Shown here: positions 32,496 to 42,939 of the stretch, in pieces
Layout of the letters: every line of letters starts with the position of its first letter
Numbering within the stretch: position 1 is the stretch's first letter
Assembly (NCBI RefSeq): GCF_009910365.1
Contig: NZ_CP036423.1
Coordinates: 1,612,001-1,676,000, forward strand
Source: Aequoribacter fuscus
GTDB lineage: Bacteria; Pseudomonadota; Gammaproteobacteria; Pseudomonadales; Halieaceae
Direction: 5' to 3'
DNA length: 64,000 bases
Position numbers and translations under genes: made by a program
The notes under the pieces: generated by a model
The model's input: the letters and a program-made list of their open reading frames with translations, nothing else
Database searches by the model: none
Told to the model about the DNA's origin: nothing

Positions 32496-34461
32496 GCGTG
32501 AGCGCCTCGGAGCCTTGCATCGCATGCGCCTTGACGCGACGATAACGGCGATCAGCTAGGGTAATGAACGCCCCCAAGCCCATAAGCGTTGCTCCAATCC
32601 ACATCCAACGGACCAGCGGTTTGTAGTGCAATCGCACTGACCAAGCACCCTCTTTGCCCAAAGCTTCGCCCATCGCAACGTAGAGATCCCGAGTAAAACC
32701 GGCGTCAATCGACGCTTCGGTCATGACCTGCCCAGACGCAAAATACTGTCGCTTCTGCGGACGCAACTCAGCCAGTCGGCGGCCCTCATAGTAAACGGTA
32801 AACACGCCCTCATCGCCGTTGTAGTTGGGGCCGGTTACCGCGCCACTGCCGTGAAATTCGAAGCGGTATCCGGCAAGCTCTGCGCTGTCGCCAGGCGCCA
32901 TCCTGAGATCCTTCTCAACGCTCCATTGAGTGACGACGACAACGCTGATCACGCACATTGCAAACCCGAAGTGGGCCAGCACCATACCCCAATAGCTCGG
33001 CGTCTGTCGGCCCACGACCGGGGCCCACGATTGTGACCCACCCTTCTTCAAGCGCAAATCTATGACAAGGCCTCCTAAAATCCAAGCCGCCAGAAGAACC
33101 GACAAGGCCACCCAAAGATTGAAACCCTGCCCCAGAAAAGGCAGAGCAATGCCAGCGATAAGCGCACTGACAGCGCTGACTGACACATGCTTAGACCAGC
33201 GATCTGCACGATCTTGGCGCCAGCGCGTGAACGGCCCGACACCCATAACGGGAATAAGCAGGGCCATAAGAGGAACAAACACTGCATTAAAGTACGGAGG
33301 ACCCACCGAGTATTTACCCTGCCCCAAGGCGTCCATTAACAAAGGGAAGAGCGTGCCGAACAACACTGTCAACGTCGCCACTAGAAACACCACGTTGTTA
33401 AACAAAAGTAGGGTCTCTCGCGAGAGCCAAGCATTGCGAATACCGCTGTTTACGGCAGGTGCCCTAAAGGCATAAAGCATCAGAGAACCGCCGACCACGA
33501 TCAGCAAAAACACTAAAATAAACATACCGCGTTCGGGGTCTGCCGCAAATGCGTGAACTGACGTCAACACCCCTGAACGCACCAAAAACGTACCCAGCAA
33601 AGACAGCGAGAAACTGGCGATCGCAAGTAGTACCGTCCAGCTTTTAAACACACCCCGCTTCTCGGTAACTGCCAGCGAATGTACGAGCGCCGTACCTGCA
33701 AGCCAAGGCATAAACGAGGCATTCTCGACAGGGTCCCAGAACCACCATCCGCCCCATCCAAGCTCATAGTAGGCCCACCAGCTGCCTAGCATGATTCCCA
33801 GTGTCAAAAATGCCCAGGCGGCATTGGTCCAGGGTCTTGACCAGCGCGCCCACGCCGCATCTAATCGCCCACCCAACAAGGCGGCGATGGCAAATGCAAA
33901 GGCGACCGAAAACCCCACGTACCCCATGTATAAAATGGGCGGATGAATAATCAAACCCGGATCTTGTAGCAGCGGATTAAGATCTCGACCGTCGGCAGGA
34001 CTATCGGGCAAATTCCGTGCGAATGGATTAGACGTAAAGAGCGAAAATGCAATGAAACCGACACTTATCATGCCCATCACAGACAGCACTCTGGCATAGA
34101 GAATCTGCGGTAGCTCGGAGCTAAACAAAGCGACCGCAAACGTCCACCCGCAGAGCACGAGGACCCACAGTAGCATCGATCCCTCGTGATTGCCCCACAC
34201 AGCCGAAAACTTATAGAACATGGGTAGCAATGAGTTGCTGTTGTTGGCGACTACGACCAAAGAGAAGTCGTCTTGCAAGAACGCGGCGGTTAAAAACCCA
34301 AAACTGATCGCGCCGAACAGGAATAGTGCGGCGGCAAGTGGCTTGGCAGAATTCATGGCAGAGCCGTTGCCCGAAAAGCTTCCCCACATTGGCAGCACCG
34401 TCAGTCCACAGGCGCTAATCAGCGCCATAATGAGAGCGAAAACACCATACTCAGCGATCAT
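32488..34461 (-). CDS. ccmF: Cytochrome c heme lyase CcmF
   Basis: Large membrane protein that attaches heme to apocytochrome c. It has 657 residues and about 15 predicted helices. The WWD heme-handling domain is present (WGGWWFWDPVENASFMPWL, near residue 230), with conserved histidines before it (WGNHEGSMLLWV). The frame ends TAG at 32488-32490, overlapping ccmG, and its start overlaps the ccmE end by 11 bases. Confidence 0.97.
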   Translation of the reverse strand: MIAEYGVFALIMALISACGLTVLPMWGSFSGNGSAMNSAKPLAAALFLFGAISFGFLTAAFLQDDFSLVVVANNSNSLLPMFYKFSAVWGNHEGSMLLWVLVLCGWTFAVALFSSELPQILYARVLSVMGMISVGFIAFSLFTSNPFARNLPDSPADGRDLNPLLQDPGLIIHPPILYMGYVGFSVAFAFAIAALLGGRLDAAWARWSRPWTNAAWAFLTLGIMLGSWWAYYELGWGGWWFWDPVENASFMPWLAGTALVHSLAVTEKRGVFKSWTVLLAIASFSLSLLGTFLVRSGVLTSVHAFAADPERGMFILVFLLIVVGGSLMLYAFRAPAVNSGIRNAWLSRETLLLFNNVVFLVATLTVLFGTLFPLLMDALGQGKYSVGPPYFNAVFVPLMALLIPVMGVGPFTRWRQDRADRWSKHVSVSAVSALIAGIALPFLGQGFNLWVALSVLLAAWILGGLVIDLRLKKGGSQSWAPVVGRQTPSYWGMVLAHFGFAMCVISVVVVTQWSVEKDLRMAPGDSAELAGYRFEFHGSGAVTGPNYNGDEGVFTVYYEGRRLAELRPQKRQYFASGQVMTEASIDAGFTRDLYVAMGEALGKEGAWSVRLHYKPLVRWMWIGATLMGLGAFITLADRRYRRVKAHAMQGSEALTHA

Positions 34462-34891
34462 ATTTTTTACCTACGGCTTCTAATGCTTCGGCGACTTCTG
34501 GCGGCATGTAATTCTCATCGTGTTTGGCGAGCACTTCATGCGCGACGAAAACACCTCGCTCATCTAATTTACCAGCAGCGACGACGCCCTGCCCCTCGTC
34601 AAACAAGTCGGGTAAAATGCCAGAATACATAACCGGCACCGTGCCCGCATAATCAGTCACTTCGAAACGGACATCGAGAGAACTCTCCGAGCGCACGATA
34701 CTGCCTTCCACCACCATTCCTCCCACGCGAATCGGTTGCCCCACCGGCGCCTTCCCCGCAATCACATCTGCAGGGGGGTAAAATAAATTGATATTGCCGC
34801 GCAAACCGTAAGTCACCAAACCAACGCCAAGACTGGATAAAACAACCACGGCTAAAACAACAATCAACCGTTTTTTTCGTTTTGGATGCAT
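34451..34891 (-). CDS. ccmE: Heme chaperone CcmE
   Basis: Carries heme covalently in the periplasm from CcmC to CcmF. I start it at the ATG 34889-34891 (146 residues), 4 bases after ccmD with a GGGGAG Shine-Dalgarno; a longer frame begins with TTG inside ccmD and is unlikely. An N-terminal anchor helix (about 9-29) is followed by an OB-fold domain. LAKHDENYMPPEV has the heme-binding His124 and the nearby Tyr128. Confidence 0.95.
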   Translation of the reverse strand: MHPKRKKRLIVVLAVVVLSSLGVGLVTYGLRGNINLFYPPADVIAGKAPVGQPIRVGGMVVEGSIVRSESSLDVRFEVTDYAGTVPVMYSGILPDLFDEGQGVVAAGKLDERGVFVAHEVLAKHDENYMPPEVAEALEAVGKKYDR

Positions 34892-34895
34892 AACC

Positions 34896-35087
34896 CTACT
34901 CCCCTGCGGACTGCGTCTTTTCAAGTGCTAGATATCGCTGCCTCAATCGACGTTTCAGACTTGCTAAACGCCACAAAGGCATGATGATGAGCAGACTAAT
35001 AACAACAAAAAATGCGGCATAGCTAAACCAGACAAAGGGTCCGTGGCCAGCCATTACCCAGAACTCAGACCATGAATCGAAATACAT
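34896..35087 (-). CDS. ccmD: Heme exporter protein CcmD
   Basis: A 63-residue membrane protein, too short to stand out as a separate gene by length alone. It begins MYFDSWSEFWVMAGHGPFVW, has one helix (about 19-40) and a basic C-terminal tail (LKRRLRQR), all typical of CcmD. It helps release holo-CcmE from the CcmABC complex. Its ATG overlaps the ccmC stop as TAATG. Confidence 0.92.
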   Translation of the reverse strand: MYFDSWSEFWVMAGHGPFVWFSYAAFFVVISLLIIMPLWRLASLKRRLRQRYLALEKTQSAGE

Positions 35088-35830
35088 TACCGACCTCCCA
35101 TGATTTCTTTTCGGGCCCACGCCGTTTTGGACTCGGTTTCTAACAGCGTGAGTCGCAAACCCATCAGTAACAGACAGGTATACAAAGAATACACAGCGAC
35201 GATCATAAGAAATAATGGATAAAACATACTGGGGTCGATCGTCGAACCACCTGTGAACTTGATCGAGGCGGGTTGATGCAGGCTGTACCACCAATCGACG
35301 GATTTGTAGATAATGGGGATGTTGACCGTCCCGACCAGAGCCAAGATAGCGCAAGCTTTCGATGCTAAGGCTTTATTGTCATAAGCTTCATACAGGGCAA
35401 AAACACCCAAGTACAAAAACAACAAGACAACCATTGACGTAATACGAGCATCCCACACCCAATAGGTACCCCATGTCGGTTTACCCCACACGGCACCGGT
35501 GAGTAGCGCTAAAAATGTCATCGCTGCGCCGATGGGTGCAGCCACTCGCATGGCTATATCCGCCACCTTAAGGCGCCAAATCAGGCTGATCGCGCCAGCG
35601 ATGGCCATCACATAATAACCCGCTAGGGAAACAACGCTCACTGGGACATGAATGTAAATGATTCGGTAACTGTTTCCTTGGCGAAAGTCTGGAGGCGCAA
35701 AAGCCAAACCCCAAACGGAGCCAGCGATGACTAAAAGGACGGCCAGAGGTAGCAGGTATCTTAACAGCTGACCCGAGAATCGATAAATCCACGGGGACGA
35801 CCCCAAACGGTGAAACCATGTCCAAGCCAT
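35087..35830 (-). CDS. ccmC: Heme exporter protein CcmC
   Basis: Membrane protein that loads heme onto CcmE. It has 247 residues and six predicted helices. The WWD-type motif is WGTYWVWDARITS (near residue 130), flanked by conserved histidines, including one in YIHVPVSVVSLAGYY. The gene lies 36 bases after ccmB and overlaps ccmD by one base. Confidence 0.97.
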   Translation of the reverse strand: MAWTWFHRLGSSPWIYRFSGQLLRYLLPLAVLLVIAGSVWGLAFAPPDFRQGNSYRIIYIHVPVSVVSLAGYYVMAIAGAISLIWRLKVADIAMRVAAPIGAAMTFLALLTGAVWGKPTWGTYWVWDARITSMVVLLFLYLGVFALYEAYDNKALASKACAILALVGTVNIPIIYKSVDWWYSLHQPASIKFTGGSTIDPSMFYPLFLMIVAVYSLYTCLLLMGLRLTLLETESKTAWARKEIMGGR

Positions 35831-35866
35831 TAGGTAGTTCTCCTTCGGCGCACCACATACATCGGA

Positions 35867-36541
35867 CTACACCTCCAAGCTAATTTTGATCGACGCCCCT
35901 ATCGCGAGTGGTGTCAGTGCCAAAGCCAACAGAGCCAAGCCACTCAAAATACTGATCAAAGAATCAATCGGCATACCACTGACGGCTCGTTCCACCACGC
36001 CGGCACCTAGGATTAATACAGGCACCTCCAAGGGTAATAATAGAAGACTTAACAGCATCCCGCCACGCCGCAAGGCCATCGTTAAGGCCGCACCTATGCA
36101 CCCAAATGCGCTGAGTATGAGCGTTCCCAGAGCCAAACTCAGGGCGAGCGTCCCCAAACCCTGCGCCGGCAAGGAAAGTAGTTGTCCAAACGCCGGTGAA
36201 AACAGCGCAAGCGGCAATCCGGTCAGGCACCAATGAGCAACAACATAACCCAATGAAGCTAGGTACAGCGAGTCGCCCGATACCACTAGCTGCTCTAAAC
36301 CACCGTCATCGTAGTCGCCTCGGAACAAGGTCTCGGACGACAACAATGCCGCCAACAGGGCTGTAATCCACAACAAACCCGGTGCGAACTCACCCAAAAC
36401 GCGCTGTTCTGGGCCCAACCCCAACGGCATCAGCAAAACAACAACGCCATAAAAAAACAGCGGATTCAATACCGCTGCCGGACGTCGATAGGCCAACAAT
36501 AACTGCCGAGCCAAGACTTTGCCAAAAACACTACGATACAT
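35867..36541 (-). CDS. ccmB: Heme exporter protein CcmB
   Basis: Permease subunit of the CcmABCD ABC complex that releases holo-CcmE. It has 224 residues and six predicted membrane helices; the N-terminal segment FGKVLARQLLLAYRRPAAVLNPLFFYG is typical. The start overlaps the ccmA end by 11 bases. Confidence 0.95.
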   Translation of the reverse strand: MYRSVFGKVLARQLLLAYRRPAAVLNPLFFYGVVVLLMPLGLGPEQRVLGEFAPGLLWITALLAALLSSETLFRGDYDDGGLEQLVVSGDSLYLASLGYVVAHWCLTGLPLALFSPAFGQLLSLPAQGLGTLALSLALGTLILSAFGCIGAALTMALRRGGMLLSLLLLPLEVPVLILGAGVVERAVSGMPIDSLISILSGLALLALALTPLAIGASIKISLEV

Positions 36542-37148
36542 CGGGAACTTGTCCTCTACCGCGCAAGTGTAAAGTACGCGTGCTTAGCTCAAGCTTAAGA
36601 GATTGGTGCGAGGTGTATACCACGCTGCCCCCGCTTCGCACTTGTCTCTCGATACAGGCTTCGATGATGGCCACCCCATCGACATCAATCGCGGTAAGAG
36701 GTTCATCCAGAAACCACAGAGACGACTTCGCCAAGAACAATTGCGCCAGCGCGATACGTCTTTGCTGCCCCGCCGACAGTCTATAGGCGTACTCGTCATG
36801 GTAATCGCCCAAGCCCACCTCATCCAAAGCATCATGAAGACTTCGGTCATCGCAATTCTGCGTATGCCCGAGATGCAAACGGAGGTTCTCGAGTGCGGTA
36901 AAATCGCTTTTGACGCCTGTTTTGTGACCCAAGAATAAAAAATCGCTAGGCAAATCCAGAGAGCCCTCAAGACTCTGTGGCGCTAAACCGGCAATCGCTC
37001 GCATTAAACTCGTTTTACCCGCACCGTTATCGCCCTTTATTTGCCAGAGCTCCCCTGCTTTGACCTGCCAATTTAGCTGCGACAACAAGCAGCGCGTACC
37101 TCGAACGACGGCGAGATCCGCACACTGCAACAGGTACGCTTGGGACAT
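36531..37148 (-). CDS. ccmA: Heme exporter ATP-binding protein CcmA
   Basis: ABC ATPase of the CcmABCD complex, 205 residues, the short size typical of CcmA. Walker A is GDNGAGKTS, the signature LSAGQQRRIALAQL, Walker B LWFLDEPLTAID. It uses ATP to release heme-bound CcmE from CcmC. Its ATG directly follows the ttcA stop codon with no spacer. Confidence 0.96.
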   Translation of the reverse strand: MSQAYLLQCADLAVVRGTRCLLSQLNWQVKAGELWQIKGDNGAGKTSLMRAIAGLAPQSLEGSLDLPSDFLFLGHKTGVKSDFTALENLRLHLGHTQNCDDRSLHDALDEVGLGDYHDEYAYRLSAGQQRRIALAQLFLAKSSLWFLDEPLTAIDVDGVAIIEACIERQVRSGGSVVYTSHQSLKLELSTRTLHLRGRGQVPDVS

Positions 37149-37985
37149 TTAGAGATTCACCATACGGATATCACTCAGCGGCTTAATGGTGTTAGTGCCT
37201 TTGAGTGAGGCAAAATCAAATAAGTCACGGTCAGCTAACTGCGAGGGGCTGATGTTGCCCACCGCTTTAAAAATCGTTTCAACGCGGCCCGGATAGTCGC
37301 GCTCCCACTGAGCCAGCATTTCTTTCACTTGAACCCGCTGCAGATGATCTTGGGAACCGCACAAATTGCAAGGAATAATCGGAAAGGCTCGGGCTTGCGC
37401 AAAGCGCTCGATATCGGATTCTTTGCAGTACGCCAATGGCCGAATGATCACGTTTTTGCCGTCATCACTCAGAAGTTTCGGTGGCATTGCTTTTAAGCTA
37501 CCTTGAAAAAACATATTCAAAAACAGGGTTTCAACGATGTCATCTCGATGGTGCCCAAGCGCAATCTTCTGCGCCCCGATCTCCTCGGCAAAGCCGTACA
37601 GGGTACCACGCCGCAACCGTGAGCACAGACCACAGGTTGTCTTACCCTCGGGAATCACCCGTTTTACGACACTGTAGGTGTCGCGCTCGAGGATGTAATA
37701 TTCAATCCCTAAGGCATCGAGGTACTGCGGCAGGACATGTTCAGGAAAGCCCGGCTGTTTTTGGTCTAGGTTTACCGCCACTAACTCAAATGATATCGGT
37801 GCGCTTTTCTGCAAGCTCATCAATAACTCGAGCATGGTATAAGAGTCTTTGCCACCAGACAGACAGACCATAACTCGATCGCCCTCTTCAATCATGTTGT
37901 AATCGACGATGGCTTCTCCCGCTAGACGCCGCAAACGTTTTTGCAACTTATTAAAGTCATACTGAGTTTTTGGCTTGGCAGACAT
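37149..37985 (-). CDS. ttcA: tRNA 2-thiocytidine(32) synthetase TtcA
   Basis: Adds sulfur to C32 of several tRNAs using ATP and an Fe-S cluster. I start it at the ATG 37983-37985 (278 residues), 11 bases after AAGGAG; a GTG three codons upstream sits too close to that site. The PP-loop is [12 protein letters not shown], and two CxxC pairs ([10 protein letters not shown] and CNLCGSQ) are the cluster/sulfur-transfer cysteines. It directly precedes ccmA, apparently as the first gene of the ccm transcript. Confidence 0.96.
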   Translation of the reverse strand: MSAKPKTQYDFNKLQKRLRRLAGEAIVDYNMIEEGDRVMVCLSGGKDSYTMLELLMSLQKSAPISFELVAVNLDQKQPGFPEHVLPQYLDALGIEYYILERDTYSVVKRVIPEGKTTCGLCSRLRRGTLYGFAEEIGAQKIALGHHRDDIVETLFLNMFFQGSLKAMPPKLLSDDGKNVIIRPLAYCKESDIERFAQARAFPIIPCNLCGSQDHLQRVQVKEMLAQWERDYPGRVETIFKAVGNISPSQLADRDLFDFASLKGTNTIKPLSDIRMVNL

Positions 37986-38068
37986 GGGCTGCACGACTCC
38001 TTATTCAGACGCGGGCGCTATTTTACGCATTTGGTCCATCTAAGGTCTAGCCAAAAGGATGTTGCGCC

Positions 38069-38097
38069 TTGTAATTTCGCCCTCAAAACAAGACAAT
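38069..38097 (+). promoter_or_regulatory. Possible mdh promoter
   Basis: TTGTAA (38069-38074) and GACAAT (38092-38097) are 17 bases apart, each with 4 of 6 matches to the sigma70 consensus, about 40 bases upstream of the mdh ATG in the ttcA-mdh divergent gap. This is a weak match. Confidence 0.3.
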
Positions 38098-38137
38098 AAC
38101 GGCCGCAAACTTCATTCACCTTGCAAAGGAAATCAGC

Positions 38138-39118
<981 letters not shown>

Positions 39119-39123
39119 CGCCG

Positions 39124-39750
39124 ATGCCCGCAAGCTCAACAGCCGCAAGCAGCTACCATCACGGCAACTTGCGCGAAGCTTTGATCGACTCGGCCGAGCA
39201 GGCCATTGTCCAACAAGCCGCTGAGGCAATGAGTTTGCGGGCCCTCGCCCGCAACGCAGGCGTTTCACAAACCGCGCCCTACCGACACTTCAGCGACCGC
39301 AATACACTGCTCGCAGCGGTGTCTGAACGTGGCTATGAGCGTCTGATCAAAGCCTTACACGGCGCCATTGACTCGATCGATGATAACGCCGAACAGCAGG
39401 TCCGAGAAGCAGCACGATGCTACGTACAGTTTGCTATCGACAATCCGCAACTGTTCAAACTCATGTTTGGGCCGTTGCTTCAACCGACACTAAACTACCC
39501 GGATCTACACGCTCGCATACGAGAGTGTAACCACCTAGTGCAAACCATGCTCGCAAATGGCATCCGATCCGGCTCTTTTCGCGAAGACGACATCCGCTAT
39601 CTAACCAATACAGCCTGGGCTGGCATTCACGGACTCGCGACTCTGGTCATTGACATGCCAGACCTATTTGAACAGCATATCGAACTCGAACGTCAAATGG
39701 ACATTAGCGTTCGCTCTTTGCTGAACTGCATGCAAGAGACTCGCTGTTAG
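39124..39750 (+). CDS. TetR/AcrR family transcriptional regulator
   Basis: A 208-residue regulator. The N-terminal helix-turn-helix (about 12-60) includes HHGNLREALIDSA and LRALARNAGVSQTAPYRHFSDRNTLLAAVSERG. The C-terminal half (about 80-200) resembles the TetR_C_33/WHG ligand-binding domain. It follows mdh by 5 bases, so it is co-transcribed. Its target is unknown: mdh itself, or genes elsewhere. Confidence 0.9.
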   Translation: MPASSTAASSYHHGNLREALIDSAEQAIVQQAAEAMSLRALARNAGVSQTAPYRHFSDRNTLLAAVSERGYERLIKALHGAIDSIDDNAEQQVREAARCYVQFAIDNPQLFKLMFGPLLQPTLNYPDLHARIRECNHLVQTMLANGIRSGSFREDDIRYLTNTAWAGIHGLATLVIDMPDLFEQHIELERQMDISVRSLLNCMQETRC

Positions 39751-39808
39751 CCAACGCGCGCAGAGTAGCGACGGGGGGCAGCGGCGAAATCAACGACACC
39801 GAGCCGGG

Positions 39809-42268
39809 TTACGTTAGCCTGAGGGCATGAATAGGTTCAACTCGAACGCTACGCCGGCAGCTCAACCATCCAACCCACGACATTATCGCCGCACTACTCA
39901 AGGGCACAGCAAGCCAAAGCCACCACAAACCGCTGTATGATCCCTCGAACATCGTGTGATAAATACCCCAGGTAGCAATCTCCGCAGCGGCAACACCGAG
40001 CAAACCGGCAATGTAACCAATAGCAGCAAACTCGAACCATACCGACGCCGCCAAACCCGAGGCTTTAGCGCCAAAAACCTTGAGTACGGCATTCTCGTGC
40101 GTCCGCTCTGACAGTGTGCCGGTTACCCCCATGATGAGCACCAAGAGTCCGGCCACGACAATCAGCACCAGCACCGCTTCTACCGCTTTGGAGACACTGG
40201 CTACGATATCCTGCACCTGCTTGATGATGACATCGATCTCCAACACCGTGAGCGTAGGGAACGCCTTTATCAAATCGTTCAACATCACCTTCTTAGAGGC
40301 GGGCAGATAAAAACTACTGAGGTACGTCGATGCGCCCGGAGGGACGGCACTGGGCTCCACCAGAACAAAAAAGTTTGGACGCATACTTTGCCAGTCGACC
40401 TCTCTAAAGCTGGTCACCACCAAATCAATTTCGTCGGAGCCAATGCGATAACGAAGGGTATCCCCAAGCTTGATACCGCTGCGCTGCGCATATTCTCCTT
40501 CGACCGAAACCTCGGCCAGCTCGTCGTCTCGAAACCACTCCCCAGCCAACAGGGTATTGGCCTCTGGTAATGCATCAGTCCAGGAAAAGTTGGTCTCTCG
40601 CTGCCGCTCAGGTCCCTCGCTACCGGTGAGAGCGCGCTCATTAACACCAATTAAACGCGCCCTTGACATTGGGTACGACGCCTGGGTTGCTACACCCCGG
40701 TCCTGTAAAAATTGCTCAAACGCCAGGACCTCGGCATCCTGCAAGTTAACCACAAAGTGATTTGGCGCGTCCTCGGGTAGTTGATTCTGCCACTGCTCTA
40801 TCAGGCTTGTGCGCACGAGACCCAACAAGACCATCAGCATAATTGCCGAGCCAAACATGACCACGTTAAACCCATTAGCACGCGCGTGCCGCTGTATACT
40901 CGCGCTCGCGAGTCGCCATATTGCTGAGCCAGACGGTAAGGCACCCACCAAACGTTTGAACACCAAAGATGCGACCAATAGCCCGATGACAATAATCATC
41001 GATAAGGCTGCCAGCAAAGAGCCTGTTAAAATCCAATTGCCCGTATAAAACTGGGTGAGAAACAGCAACCCACCTACTGCCAAGCCAACGTCAGTTGGCG
41101 CCAAGCCTGCGAATAAAGTCAACTCTTGCCGCAAAACGCGCAACGGGCTTGCGCTCGCCAGTCGCAGGAAGCTCGGACCGATAAATGATGTGATACACAC
41201 CACCAGAGTGATCAAACCCACGCCGAAAGGACGCAGCGGGTACGCCACGTCGGTCGAGGATGTAATCAAATCTTTGAGAATATAGCTCGCCGTGAGCTCG
41301 AGCCCTAGCGCCAAAGCGAATCCAATCGCTAGGGCGCACGCAGATACCACTGACAGCAAACCGATGTAAAGGCTGAGAATTTTAAGCCGAGTCGCACCAA
41401 GTGTTTTGAGAACGGCAACATAGGCAAAATGACGTTCACCAAACCGTCGAGCCGCCATCAACATTGCGACCCCAGACAGCAGAACACCGACACTACCTGC
41501 AAGCAGAAGGAATCGCTCCGCGCGATCCAAGGCCTGTGCAACACTGGGTTGCGATTCGTCGATACTCCGTACCCTGACGCGCTCCTGGTAATAGGTTTCT
41601 AGCCGTTCACGCGTATCTTTCAGTGCATCCTCGGGCCCAGCCAACAGCAGTCGATACGACACTCTGCTGGCGGCCTGCACGACGCCAGTCAACGCAATAT
41701 CCTCAAAGCGCATTAAAACCCGCGGGGCACTATCAAACATCGAACCACCTGCGTCAGGTTCGGAGCGAATAATACCGCCGACTGTTAGCGACGCCTTACC
41801 CAAGGTAATGGAGTCTCCGAGCGCGACGCCCAACAGAGGGAAGAGCCTGGGCGCGAGCCACACCTCTCCTACCTCAGGAACGGTATCCGCGGCAATCAGA
41901 TCACCAAAAGGCGTTTGACTGGTTTTAAGGCTACCGCGCAAAGGGTACTGTCTGCTCACCGCTTTCGCCGACACAAGGGCAAAACCATCTTCTCCCGCTT
42001 GTACCATAGTGGCAAAGGTCAATGTTTGAGCCGCCTCAAGGTCATCACTGAGCTTAGGTGACCACTCGTCTTGATCAAGCACTTCTCTGGCATCAAATAC
42101 GGTGTCCGCCGCTAAGAATTGCGTACTCTCGCCAACGAGCCTCAAGGTTAGACGGTCGGTGAACAAACTAATACCGCTGACCATCGCAACAGCCAACGCG
42201 AGCGAAGCAATCAGTACATGCAGTTCACCGGCACGCCACTCACGCGCAAACCACCACAATGAAGACAT
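39809..42268 (-). CDS. ybbP: FtsX-like ABC transporter permease (YbbP family)
   Basis: An 819-residue inner-membrane permease of the MacB/LolC-like type. An N-terminal helix (about 18-38) is followed by a large periplasmic domain, three helices around 245-360, a four-helix middle block, and a final FtsX block (about 690-815) with MGVTGTLSERTHENAVLKVFGAKAS. A second similar FtsX motif lies near 280 (YVAVLKTLGATRLKI), so the protein is a duplicated permease. It pairs with the ATPase gene (1-base overlap). The substrate is not known; in E. coli the ybbAP-tesA pairing is conserved. Confidence 0.85.
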   Translation of the reverse strand: MSSLWWFAREWRAGELHVLIASLALAVAMVSGISLFTDRLTLRLVGESTQFLAADTVFDAREVLDQDEWSPKLSDDLEAAQTLTFATMVQAGEDGFALVSAKAVSRQYPLRGSLKTSQTPFGDLIAADTVPEVGEVWLAPRLFPLLGVALGDSITLGKASLTVGGIIRSEPDAGGSMFDSAPRVLMRFEDIALTGVVQAASRVSYRLLLAGPEDALKDTRERLETYYQERVRVRSIDESQPSVAQALDRAERFLLLAGSVGVLLSGVAMLMAARRFGERHFAYVAVLKTLGATRLKILSLYIGLLSVVSACALAIGFALALGLELTASYILKDLITSSTDVAYPLRPFGVGLITLVVCITSFIGPSFLRLASASPLRVLRQELTLFAGLAPTDVGLAVGGLLFLTQFYTGNWILTGSLLAALSMIIVIGLLVASLVFKRLVGALPSGSAIWRLASASIQRHARANGFNVVMFGSAIMLMVLLGLVRTSLIEQWQNQLPEDAPNHFVVNLQDAEVLAFEQFLQDRGVATQASYPMSRARLIGVNERALTGSEGPERQRETNFSWTDALPEANTLLAGEWFRDDELAEVSVEGEYAQRSGIKLGDTLRYRIGSDEIDLVVTSFREVDWQSMRPNFFVLVEPSAVPPGASTYLSSFYLPASKKVMLNDLIKAFPTLTVLEIDVIIKQVQDIVASVSKAVEAVLVLIVVAGLLVLIMGVTGTLSERTHENAVLKVFGAKASGLAASVWFEFAAIGYIAGLLGVAAAEIATWGIYHTMFEGSYSGLWWLWLAVPLSSAAIMSWVGWLSCRRSVRVEPIHALRLT

Positions 42269-42939
42269 TACTCAACGGCCTCTAATAGCCCATTCTGGAT
42301 CCGAACCAAACGCTGGCACCGGCCCGCTAAGCCGGGGTCATGCGTCACAAGAACCAGTGTTTTACCCTGTGATTCAGTCATTGAAAAGAGCAAGTCCGCG
42401 ACGTATGCGCCGGTGGACTCGTCTAAATTCCCTGTGGGCTCGTCGGCAAATAGTACGTTAGGGTGAGTCACAAAAGCGCGAGCAATAGCCACTCGCTGTT
42501 GCTCGCCGCCCGACAGCTGCTTGGGAAAATGCTTAACCCGCGCTTCTAAACCGACCTGTTGCAGTTGATGCATCGCCAACGCTTGCGCCTGCGCCGCGGT
42601 GCGTCCAGCAAGCTGTGCGGGCAGAGCGACGTTGTCCAGGGCGGTTAAGGATGGCAATAGCTGAAAACTCTGGAATACAAACCCAACTTCTTGCCCCCTC
42701 CATATCGCTCGAGCATCTTCATCGGCCTCACTTACCACGAAAGTTGAGTGGCTAACACGGCCGCTCGTTGGCGTATCTAAACCCGCCAGCAGTCCCAGCA
42801 AGGTCGACTTCCCGGAACCCGAGGCACCCAAAATCGCAATTGACTCGCCTGGCTTGATTTCTAAGTCAATCCCTTTCAAGATCGGGATTGTTTGATCGCC
42901 GAGAGCCACCGTTTTGAAAAGTTTATCTGCAACAAGCAT
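42268..42939 (-). CDS. ybbA: ABC transporter ATP-binding protein (YbbA/LolD family)
   Basis: A 223-residue ATPase of the LolD/MacB-type mechanotransmission class. Walker A is [12 protein letters not shown], the signature LSGGEQQRVAIARAF, Walker B VLFADEPTGNLDE and H-loop LVLVTHDPGLA. A GGAG Shine-Dalgarno lies 9 bases before the ATG. It powers the downstream FtsX-like permease. Its start overlaps the start of the divergent tesA by 26 bases. Confidence 0.93.
   Translation of the reverse strand: MLVADKLFKTVALGDQTIPILKGIDLEIKPGESIAILGASGSGKSTLLGLLAGLDTPTSGRVSHSTFVVSEADEDARAIWRGQEVGFVFQSFQLLPSLTALDNVALPAQLAGRTAAQAQALAMHQLQQVGLEARVKHFPKQLSGGEQQRVAIARAFVTHPNVLFADEPTGNLDESTGAYVADLLFSMTESQGKTLVLVTHDPGLAGRCQRLVRIQNGLLEAVE

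Noticed and set aside
34896-35354. A 152-codon minus-strand frame covering ccmD
   Set aside because: Only its last 63 codons look like a real protein (CcmD); the upstream part is within ccmC in another frame.
36382-36786. Plus-strand frame opposite ccmA/ccmB
   Set aside because: Antisense shadow spanning two well-supported genes.
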